Shown here: in pieces, positions 57,817 through 64,000 of the stretch
Layout: the number at the start of each line of letters is the position of its first letter
How positions within the stretch are numbered: the stretch's first letter is position 1
Source: Novosphingobium decolorationis
GTDB taxonomy: Bacteria > Pseudomonadota > Alphaproteobacteria > Sphingomonadales > Sphingomonadaceae
Assembly: GCF_018417475.1 (NCBI RefSeq)
Contig: NZ_CP054856.1
Span: 930,001-994,000 of the forward strand
Direction of reading: 5' to 3'
DNA: 64,000 bases
The notes under the pieces: generated by a model
Told to the model about the DNA's origin: nothing
The model's input: the letters and a program-made list of their open reading frames with translations, nothing else
Database searches by the model: none
Translations under genes and position numbers: made by a program

Positions 57817-58311
57817 ATGAAACCCGAAGGCCCGCCGATCACCCCTGCCGGATTTGCCGCCCTGCGCGCGCGCTACGACCACCTCCTGGGTAAGGAGCGC
57901 CCCGAGATCGTCGAGATCGTCTCGTGGGCCGCGGGCAACGGCGACCGCTCGGAAAACGGGGACTACCTCTACGGCCGCAAGCGCATGCGCGAGATCGACC
58001 GCGAACTGGGCTACCTCGCCCGGCGCATGAAGAAGGTGCGCGTGATCGACCCGGCCCGCCAGGTCGAGCGGGGCAAGGTCTTCTTCGGCGCGACTGTCGA
58101 ACTGGCCGATGAGGACGACGAACGCATGGTCGTGACCCTTGTCGGGGACGATGAGCAGGACGCCAGCCAGGGCCGCATCGGCTGGAGCGCCCCCCTCACC
58201 AAGGCGCTTCGCGGCGCGGCCATCGGCGACCTGCGCACGGTGCGCCTGCCGTCGGGCGCGAAGGAATGGGAAGTCATGACCATCACTTACCCCGAAGACC
58301 GGCTGCCGTGA
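57817..58311 (+). CDS. greB: Transcription elongation factor GreB
   Basis: Stimulates RNA cleavage by backtracked RNA polymerase. The 164-residue protein has the N-terminal coiled coil with acidic tip (ITPAGFAALRARYDHLLGKERPEIVEIVSWAAGNGDRSENGDYLYGRKRMREID) and the C-terminal FKBP-like domain (FFGATVELADEDDERMVVTLVGDDE, GRIGWSAPLTKALRGAAIGD). The basic linker and GDRSENGDY favour GreB over GreA. ATG at 57805 is an alternative. It overlaps the next gene by 4 nt (GTGA). Confidence 0.9.
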   Translation: MKPEGPPITPAGFAALRARYDHLLGKERPEIVEIVSWAAGNGDRSENGDYLYGRKRMREIDRELGYLARRMKKVRVIDPARQVERGKVFFGATVELADEDDERMVVTLVGDDEQDASQGRIGWSAPLTKALRGAAIGDLRTVRLPSGAKEWEVMTITYPEDRLP

Positions 58312-58817
58312 CACGCGCCAGGTCGATGGTCCTGGCTCTGTTGGGGGCGGTCTGTGGCGCAGCGCTCGCCACACCGGCCTCGGCGCGCGAGAGCCTGGGG
58401 CTCTATGGCGACTGGGGCGTGTTCCGCGATCCGGTGGTGCCGCGCTGCTATGCCATTGCCAAGGCCGCACCCAGCCAGCTCTGGCGCGATTACGAGCCGT
58501 TTGCCGCGATCGGCACCTGGCCCAAGCGCGGACAGCGCAACCAGCTGCATTTCCGCGTCTCGCGCGCGATGGCCAAGGACAGCGCGATCTCGCTTCGGAT
58601 CGGATCGGAGCGCTTTCGCCTGATCGGCGGCGGCGGCGATGCCTGGCCTGTCGACGATGCCGAGAACGCGGCGATCATCGCGGCCATGCGCGCCGCGCCG
58701 CGCATGACGCTGAGCGCGACCGGCGCGAAGGGCGGGCGTTTCTCCAATACCTGGGAGCTTCAGGGCGCCGCCTCGGCCATCGACTCCGCTCTGCTGGGCT
58801 GCGCGCGCCTGCGCTGA
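58308..58817 (+). CDS. Secreted protein, possibly IalB-like (169 aa)
   Basis: Starts at GTG overlapping the greB stop. A signal peptide (about 1-28, ending TPASARES) precedes a domain starting LGLYGDWGVFRDPVVPRCYAIAKA with a WG and an early cysteine, and a second cysteine near the end (LLGCARLR). This resembles the IalB (invasion-associated locus B) pattern of alphaproteobacteria, a small periplasmic fold with one disulfide, but the match is by eye only. Function unknown. Coupling to greB is clear. Confidence 0.6.
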   Translation: MTRARSMVLALLGAVCGAALATPASARESLGLYGDWGVFRDPVVPRCYAIAKAAPSQLWRDYEPFAAIGTWPKRGQRNQLHFRVSRAMAKDSAISLRIGSERFRLIGGGGDAWPVDDAENAAIIAAMRAAPRMTLSATGAKGGRFSNTWELQGAASAIDSALLGCARLR

Positions 58818-58835
58818 TGCCGGGACGCCCCAAAG

Positions 58836-58867
58836 CGAAAAAGGGCGAGACCTTTCGATCCCGCCCT
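58836..58867 (-). terminator. Terminator of the outer-membrane protein gene
   Basis: On the minus strand AAAGGGCG...CGCCCTTTTT: GGGCG (58845-58841 on the plus strand) pairs with CGCCC (58860-58864), flanked by T-runs, 32 nt after the outer-membrane gene stop. It can also act on the greB transcript. Confidence 0.82.
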
Positions 58868-58898
58868 TTCCGCTCGGTGGTCGTGAAACCGGTTCAGA

Positions 58899-59570
58899 TC
58901 AGAAGCGCACGCCCACGCCGGCCATGACCTGGTGACGGTCGAAGTCGACATCGAAGCGCGAGCTGTCGGGAATGTCGGCGCCATAGTCGATCTCGGCGCG
59001 GCCATAATTGGAGTAGCGGTACTCGACCTTCGCGAAGACGTTGTTGGTCACCGCCTGCTCGACACCGGCACCGATGCGCCAACCGTCGGCGTCGACATCG
59101 CGCTCGTAGCGGGTGCCTTCGAACGCGTTGTTCACGTCGAACTTGGCGTTGGTGTAACCACCCTTGGCGTAGATCATGGTCGAAGGGCTGACGATGTAAC
59201 CCGCGCGCAGGCCCGCGTAGATGTCGCGGCTGGCGCTGACATCGCCGATGCCGAAGCCACCGAAGTTGCCGTCCTCGAAATCGGTGTCGCCGGTCGACCA
59301 GGTGATTTCCGCCTCGGGGCCGACCACGAAGCGTTCGCCAATCTTGAGGTCGTAACCCGCGCCCACGCCGTAGCTGAAGCCATCCATGCCCTCGTCGTTG
59401 TCGAACTGGGGCATGTCATCGATGCTGCTGCCGGCTTCCACGCGGTCATAGCCGCCCAGAGCCTCGACGTGGAAACCCTCGAAGGGACCGACCGGACCGA
59501 CATTCTGCGCCATCGCGGGGGTTGCGAGCGCGGTGGTTCCGGCGGCGAGAGCAAACACGATCTTCTTCAT
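58899..59570 (-). CDS. Outer-membrane beta-barrel protein (OMP_b-brl type)
   Basis: A 223-residue secreted porin-like barrel. Signal peptide about 1-21 (MKKIVFALAAGTTALATPAMA). The mature protein alternates short hydrophobic strands with Gly/Asp-rich loops (FEGFHVEALGGYDRVEA, GVGAGYDLKIGERFVVGPEAEIT, GLRAGYIVSPSTMIYAKGGYTNAKF) and ends VMAGVGVRF with a terminal phenylalanine, the BAM recognition signature. It belongs to the Opa/OmpA-like eight-stranded group; the ligand is unknown. A TTGACA lies at 59627-59622 but no good -10 fits it. Confidence 0.85.
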   Translation of the reverse strand: MKKIVFALAAGTTALATPAMAQNVGPVGPFEGFHVEALGGYDRVEAGSSIDDMPQFDNDEGMDGFSYGVGAGYDLKIGERFVVGPEAEITWSTGDTDFEDGNFGGFGIGDVSASRDIYAGLRAGYIVSPSTMIYAKGGYTNAKFDVNNAFEGTRYERDVDADGWRIGAGVEQAVTNNVFAKVEYRYSNYGRAEIDYGADIPDSSRFDVDFDRHQVMAGVGVRF

Positions 59571-59733
59571 TCTCAAACTCCAGTCTTGTTGTCCTGTTGC
59601 AGGTTGCGACCCGCATGGACCTGTCAAATGCGAGAGCGAGCCAGGCAGTTTCATTAACGTAAGACAACGAAATCACTGATGTTTTTAGGCCACACTGGAT
59701 CGACGAGACGCATTTTGGGCGCGATGGATTCCG

Positions 59734-59759
59734 GGAACGGAAGGGGCAGAAGCGGCGTT
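59734..59759 (+). promoter_or_regulatory. Candidate sigma-EcfG (general stress) promoter before rlmN
   Basis: GGAAC (59734-59738), 17-nt spacer, CGTT (59756-59759): an exact match to the GGAAC-N16/17-CGTT consensus of alphaproteobacterial general-stress sigma factors. The predicted start near 59767 leaves about 45 nt to the ATG at 59812. Confidence 0.55.
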
Positions 59760-59811
59760 CGCGAGGCCATCTTTCGCTCGGGCCCCAAATCGGGTATAGG
59801 CGGGCTCAATC

Positions 59812-61137
59812 ATGACAGACACGAATTCCCTGCCCTCCGGGGGGATCATGACGATCCCCGGCCCGAACGAACCGATGCCCGTCCCGCGCCCGACGCTGGT
59901 CGACGGGGTGACCCCGCGCGAAGATGGCCGCACCGATCTCATCGGCCTGCCCAAGACCCGCATCGCCGAACTGTTCGAGACCGCCGGTCTCGACAAGAAG
60001 GCGGCCAAGCTGCGCGCCAAGCAGGTCTACCACTGGCTCTACCACCGCGGCGTGACCGAGTTCGAGGCGATGACCGACATCGCCAAGACCATGCGCCCCT
60101 GGCTGGCCGAGCGTTTCGTGGTCGGCCGCCCGGAAATCGTGCAGGCCCAGCATTCCAGTGACGGCACCCGCAAGTGGCTGCTGCGCACCGCCGACAACCA
60201 CGATTACGAGATGGTCTTCATTCCCGATGCGGACCGCGGCACACTGTGCGTGTCTTCGCAGGTCGGCTGCACGCTGAACTGCCGCTTCTGCCACACCGGC
60301 ACGATGCGCCTCGTGCGCAACCTGACGGTGGGCGAAATCGTGGGTCAGGTCATGCTCGCACGTGACGCGCTGGGCGAATGGCCCAAGTCCGCCTCGGACA
60401 CGCGCCTTGCCACCATGGCAGGCCTCGACGAGGACGAGGATGAAGGCTCGTACAGCGCGGACGGGCGCCTGCTCACCAACATCGTGATGATGGGCATGGG
60501 CGAACCGCTCTACAACTTCGACAACGTGCGCGATGCGCTCAAGCTCGTGATGGACGGCGATGGCCTTGCCCTCTCGCGCCGCCGCATCACGCTCTCGACC
60601 TCGGGCGTGATCCCGCAGATCGAACGTTGCGGCCAGGAAATCAGCGTCAACCTTGCAGTCTCGCTTCACGCGGTGACCAAGGAAGTGCGCGACGAGATCG
60701 TGCCGATCAACAAGAAGTACGGCATCGAGGACCTGCTGCAGGCCTGCGCCGACTACCCCGGCGCCAGCAACGCGCGGCGCATCACCTTCGAATACGTGAT
60801 GCTCAAGGACAAGAACGACAGCGACGAGGACGCGCGCGAACTGGTCCGCCTGCTCAAGAAGTACAAGCTGCCCGCCAAGGTGAACCTCATCCCGTTCAAC
60901 CCCTGGCCGGGCGCGGCCTATGAATGCTCGACGCCCGAGCGCATCAAGTCGTTTTCCAACATCGTCTTCGAGGCGGGTATCTCGGCACCTGTGCGCACCC
61001 CGCGCGGGCGCGACATCGACGCGGCCTGCGGCCAGCTCAAGACCGCCGCCAAGAAGATGAGCCGCGCCGAGATCGACCGCCTCTACGCCGAAAAGGACAA
61101 GGAAGTGGTCGAGGAACTGGCGCAGCTTCCCGAGTAA
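59812..61137 (+). CDS. rlmN: 23S rRNA (A2503-C2) / tRNA (A37) methyltransferase RlmN
   Basis: Radical-SAM enzyme that methylates C2 of A2503 in 23S rRNA and A37 of some tRNAs. The 441 residues have an N-terminal accessory domain ([20 protein letters not shown]), the CxxxCxxC cluster CTLNCRFC (C153, C157, C160), [34 protein letters not shown] and a C-terminal C in ACGQLKTAA region. The ATG at 59848, with GGGGGG upstream, is a serious alternative start. Confidence 0.93.
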   Translation: MTDTNSLPSGGIMTIPGPNEPMPVPRPTLVDGVTPREDGRTDLIGLPKTRIAELFETAGLDKKAAKLRAKQVYHWLYHRGVTEFEAMTDIAKTMRPWLAERFVVGRPEIVQAQHSSDGTRKWLLRTADNHDYEMVFIPDADRGTLCVSSQVGCTLNCRFCHTGTMRLVRNLTVGEIVGQVMLARDALGEWPKSASDTRLATMAGLDEDEDEGSYSADGRLLTNIVMMGMGEPLYNFDNVRDALKLVMDGDGLALSRRRITLSTSGVIPQIERCGQEISVNLAVSLHAVTKEVRDEIVPINKKYGIEDLLQACADYPGASNARRITFEYVMLKDKNDSDEDARELVRLLKKYKLPAKVNLIPFNPWPGAAYECSTPERIKSFSNIVFEAGISAPVRTPRGRDIDAACGQLKTAAKKMSRAEIDRLYAEKDKEVVEELAQLPE

Positions 61138-61150
61138 TGAAGACAGGATT

Positions 61151-61263
61151 CAAGGGGTCATCACCCCTTGACCCCAAAATGGGCGACCTCACCAGTCTCG
61201 GCCAAGGTGGCGCGCGGGCCGTGAGCTAGACAGTTTGGGGAGCCCGAGGGCGATGGCCCTCGG
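61151..61263. repeat. Palindromic intergenic repeat, copy 5
   Basis: CAAGGGGTCATCACCCCTTG (61151-61170) starts 13 nt after the rlmN stop. Compared with other copies the stem carries a T-A pair in place of C-G, a compensated change that keeps pairing. Far arm CCGAGGGCGATGGCCCTCGG (61244-61263). The element lies between convergent genes. Confidence 0.92.
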
Positions 61264-61282
61264 ATCTATTCCCCAGCCATGC

Positions 61283-61318
61283 AAAAAGGGCGGCCGGATC
61301 ACTCCGACCGCCCTTTTT
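61283..61318. terminator. Bidirectional terminator
   Basis: AAAAAGGGCGG (61283-61293) pairs perfectly with CCGCCCTTTTT (61308-61318), with CGG/CCG inside. It serves rlmN (plus strand) and the aldehyde oxidoreductase unit (minus strand, stop 61335). Confidence 0.92.
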
Positions 61319-61334
61319 CGTACGTTCTGCCCTC

Positions 61335-63536
61335 TCAGACAGCGGGCAGCTTGTCGAGATACTTGTCGAGCGTCAGCGGGTACTCGCGCACGCGCACGCC
61401 GGTTGCGTTGTAGAGCGCGTTGGCGACCGCCGCGCCTACGCCGCACAGGCCCAGTTCGCCCACGCCCTTGGCCTTCATCGGCGAGGCAATGGCGTCGAGC
61501 TCGTCGAGGAAGATCACTTCCTGGTGCGGGATGTCGGCGTGCACCGGCACTTCGTACCCGGCAAGGTCGTGGTTGACGAAAAAGCCGAAGCGGGTGTCGA
61601 CCGCCAGTTCCTCGGTCAGCGCGCCGCCCACGCCCATCGTCATCGCGCCGATCACCTGGCTGCGCGCCGAGATCGGGTTGAGGATGCGCCCGGCTGCGCA
61701 GGCCGCCAGCATGCGGCGCACGTAGGTCTCCCCCGTGTAGGCATCGACCGCGATCTCCACGAAGTGCCCGGCAAAGGTCGACTGCTGGTACTTCTGGGAA
61801 AGTTCGTCGTACTCGACCGAATCTTCCGCCACGATCTCGCCCGAGGCGGTGGCCTCGGTGAGTTTGCAGCTCTCACCCCCGGCGCGGATTTCGCCATCGG
61901 CAAATTCCGCCGTGGTGGGGTCCATCGCGAAACGCTCCGCGATGTCCTCGCGCAGCTTCACGCAGGCCGCATAGACGCCCGAGGTCGAGTTCTGCGCGCC
62001 CCACTGGCCGCCCGAACCGCACGAGGCTGGCATGTCGGAATCGCCCAGCGTGACGGTGACGTCCTCCAGCGGCAGCCCCAGCATCTCCGCCGCGGTCTGG
62101 GCAAGGATGGTGTAGGAGCCGGTGCCGATGTCGGTCATGTCGGTCTCGACCGTCAGCTTGCCGTTGCCCGACAGGCGCACGCGCGCCGCCGACTTCATCT
62201 GGACCGAATTGCGGAAGCCCACGGCCATGCCGTGGCCAATCAGCCAGCGCCCTTCGCGCATGCCGCCCGGCGTCGTGTTGCGCATGTCCCAGCCAAAAGC
62301 CTCGGCGCCGCGGCGCAGGCATTCGACCATCATGCGGCTCGAATAGGGACGGTTGGGCGTCTCGGGATCGACCTGTGTGTCGTTGACGATGCGCAGTTCG
62401 ACCGGGTCCATGCCCAGCTTTTCGGCCAGCTCGTCCATCGCGCCTTCCAGCGCCATGAGACCCGCCGTCTCGCCCGGCGCGCGCATCGCGTTCGCTTCGG
62501 GCAGATCGAGCCGGGCAATGCGCTGCGCGGTGTAGCGGTTAGCCCCGGCATAAAGAAGGCGTGTCTGGGCAACGCCGTTTTCGCCTTCCTGGCCTGCGAG
62601 ATTGCCCGAGGTGCACTCGTGCGAGATCGCGGTCAGGCGCCCATCGCGCTCGGCGCCAAAGCGCAGGCGCTGGATCGTGGCCGAACGGTGCGTGGTGTTG
62701 TTGAACACCAGCGGACGGTCGAGCATGACCTTGACCGGACGGCCCGCCTTCTTCGCGGCCAGCGCGGCCACGACCGCATCGACACGCACGAACAGCTTGG
62801 CACCGAAGCCGCCGCCCAGAAACGGACTGTCCAGACGGACATTGGCCGGATCGAGATCGAGCATCTCGGCAACCGCCTGCTTGCTCCAGGCGATCATCTG
62901 GTTCGACGTCCAGATGGTGAGCTTCTCACCCTCCCACGCCGCGATGCTGGCGTGAGGCTCCATCATCGCGTGGCTCTCGTGCGGGGTCTCGTAGGTCACG
63001 TCGATCGTGACCGGCGCCGAGGCGTAGGCCGCCTCGAAGTCACCGACCTTGCTGACGTCGGGACCGTCCGAGCCTTCGACGAGCGGGGCATCGGGGGCAA
63101 GTGCGTGGAAATCGTGGTTGCCAGGCGTGCGCTCATAATCGACGCGCACGAGCTTGGCCGCCGCGCGGGCCTGCTCGAAGGTCTCGGCCACCACGAGCGC
63201 GAGCGCCTGGTGGTAGAAACGGATTTCCGAACCGCCGAACAGCGGCACGGTGTGCCCCATGCCCAGCGGAAGTTCGTCGACCTCGGTCGTCGTCAGGATG
63301 GTGATGACGCCGGGCTGCGCCTTGGCCTCGGCCAGATCCATGCTGCGCACGCGGCCCTTGGCGATGGCCGAGGGCACGATATAGCCATAGGCCTGGTTCG
63401 CCGCGACGTCGTGGCGCTCATAGGCGTAGGGCGCGTGGCCGGTCACCTTGAGCGGGCCATCGATACGGGTGGTGGGCTGACCGACAACGCGCTGGCGGTC
63501 GATGACGGTGTCGCCTGCGGGGGTGGTGTACTTCAT
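61335..63536 (-). CDS. Aldehyde/xanthine oxidoreductase, molybdenum-binding subunit (PaoC type)
   Basis: Large subunit of a molybdenum hydroxylase of the xanthine oxidase family, resembling periplasmic aldehyde oxidoreductase PaoC (about 732 residues; here 733). It has [21 protein letters not shown], the molybdopterin contacts [54 protein letters not shown] and the catalytic glutamate in [19 protein letters not shown]. No signal peptide is in this subunit; export, if any, would depend on the small subunit beyond the window. It overlaps the FAD subunit gene by 4 nt. Confidence 0.9.
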   Translation of the reverse strand: MKYTTPAGDTVIDRQRVVGQPTTRIDGPLKVTGHAPYAYERHDVAANQAYGYIVPSAIAKGRVRSMDLAEAKAQPGVITILTTTEVDELPLGMGHTVPLFGGSEIRFYHQALALVVAETFEQARAAAKLVRVDYERTPGNHDFHALAPDAPLVEGSDGPDVSKVGDFEAAYASAPVTIDVTYETPHESHAMMEPHASIAAWEGEKLTIWTSNQMIAWSKQAVAEMLDLDPANVRLDSPFLGGGFGAKLFVRVDAVVAALAAKKAGRPVKVMLDRPLVFNNTTHRSATIQRLRFGAERDGRLTAISHECTSGNLAGQEGENGVAQTRLLYAGANRYTAQRIARLDLPEANAMRAPGETAGLMALEGAMDELAEKLGMDPVELRIVNDTQVDPETPNRPYSSRMMVECLRRGAEAFGWDMRNTTPGGMREGRWLIGHGMAVGFRNSVQMKSAARVRLSGNGKLTVETDMTDIGTGSYTILAQTAAEMLGLPLEDVTVTLGDSDMPASCGSGGQWGAQNSTSGVYAACVKLREDIAERFAMDPTTAEFADGEIRAGGESCKLTEATASGEIVAEDSVEYDELSQKYQQSTFAGHFVEIAVDAYTGETYVRRMLAACAAGRILNPISARSQVIGAMTMGVGGALTEELAVDTRFGFFVNHDLAGYEVPVHADIPHQEVIFLDELDAIASPMKAKGVGELGLCGVGAAVANALYNATGVRVREYPLTLDKYLDKLPAV

Positions 63537-64000
63537 GCCGCCTCTCCTCGTGCCTTGGCCATGACGCCCGCGAGCGTGCGCTCGACAAGGGCGATCTTGA
63601 ACGCGTTCTGATCGGTGGGGCTGGCCCCCTGCGTTAGCGCGCGCGCGGCAGCCTTCACATCAGGCAGCGCTGCATCGGCCGCCTCGACACGCCAGGGGCG
63701 TGGAGCGATGCCACCGATAGCCACCCGGCCCTTGCCATCCGCGTCAAGCACGGCGGCAACCGAAACCAGCGCGAAGGCGTAGGAGCGGCGGTCGCGCACC
63801 TTGTGGTAGATATGCGTGCCGCCAAGGGGCTTGGCCAGGGTTACCGCGGTGATCATCTCACCCGGCTCCAGCACGGTCTCGATGTGCGGGGTGTCGCCCC
63901 AGAGGCGGTGGAATTCGCCCAGCGGGATGGCGCGGGTCGTGCCGTCGGCCTTGACCGTTTCCACCACCGCGTCGAGCACGCGCAGCGCCACGGCCATATC
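63533..64000 (-). CDS. Aldehyde/xanthine oxidoreductase, FAD-binding subunit, C-terminal part (PaoB type; cut by window edge)
   Basis: The last 155 or so residues of a molybdenum-hydroxylase flavoprotein: [25 protein letters not shown] at the end of the FAD domain, [33 protein letters not shown] segments and the C-terminal CO-dehydrogenase-flavoprotein domain ([35 protein letters not shown]). The 5' part and the FAD pyrophosphate loop lie beyond 64000. It is translationally coupled to the large subunit. Confidence 0.85.
   Translation of the reverse strand, partial: DMAVALRVLDAVVETVKADGTTRAIPLGEFHRLWGDTPHIETVLEPGEMITAVTLAKPLGGTHIYHKVRDRRSYAFALVSVAAVLDADGKGRVAIGGIAPRPWRVEAADAALPDVKAAARALTQGASPTDQNAFKIALVERTLAGVMAKARGEAA

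Noticed and set aside
59599..59627. Housekeeping promoter of the outer-membrane protein gene from TTGACA
   Set aside because: The -10 position for that -35 reads ACCTGC, which is a poor match.

Overview
The window is high-GC DNA from an alphaproteobacterium, most likely a sphingomonad of the Novosphingobium type. The basis is gene content and order: xerD, two uncharacterised genes, aroK-aroB; smpB close to a CckA-type kinase; a 5-aminolevulinate synthase hemA; a GAAC-N7-GAAC SOS box at recA; a betaine-lipid btaAB pair; and DUF3008, DUF2062 and DUF3445 proteins. The species is inferred from content, not proven. Almost all of the window is ordinary chromosome. The only clear mobile DNA is one group II intron and five copies of a 113-114 bp palindromic intergenic repeat. 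No tRNA, rRNA, CRISPR array or prophage was recognised by eye.

Layout. 1-4.3 kb: xerD (cut by the edge), a secreted protein and a 46-residue membrane peptide on the minus strand, divergent from aroK-aroB. 4.6-6.3 kb: DUF3008 protein and a POT-family peptide transporter. 6.3-19.3 kb: a minus-strand propionyl-CoA/methylmalonyl-CoA cluster, in transcription order pccB, thiolase, two tandem epimerase-like genes, a frameshifted enoyl-CoA hydratase, scpA, a DUF3445 gene, metY, bioB, pccA, a CsaA-like gene and an acyl-CoA thioesterase. 19.6-32.6 kb: gor, pgi, lepB-rnc-era, a GDSL hydrolase, a 59-residue helical protein, topA, dprA, plsY, murI. 32.6-35.4 kb: hemA behind a perfect FNR-type box, then an old yellow enzyme. 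35.5-40.1 kb: a polyamine operon (carboxyspermidine dehydrogenase, macrodomain protein, carboxyspermidine decarboxylase, ornithine decarboxylase). 40.3-43.5 kb: btaA-btaB, threonine dehydratase, a small protein. 43.7-48.9 kb: recA, then smpB, a 40-residue ORF, a DUF2062 gene and cckA. 49.2-56.1 kb: an S9 peptidase, the group II intron, dapA, slt. 56.3-64 kb: a GH27 glycosidase, greB, an IalB-like protein, an outer-membrane barrel, rlmN, and a PaoABC-type aldehyde oxidoreductase cut by the right edge.

How the genes work together. The pcc/mce/scpA genes form the complete route from propionyl-CoA to succinyl-CoA, and bioB supplies the cofactor of the carboxylase. The polyamine operon holds all steps from ornithine to spermidine by the carboxyspermidine route, with no speE. 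btaA-btaB would replace phospholipids with betaine lipids.

Most notable non-coding signals: the five repeats, which sit 13-25 nt after stop codons in four of five cases; a 44-bp uninterrupted purine-pyrimidine alternation just upstream of topoisomerase I; the intron ends, which are independently fixed because the intron splits one unit of a 23-bp tandem repeat; a sigma-EcfG-like promoter before rlmN; and a long structured leader before ornithine decarboxylase.
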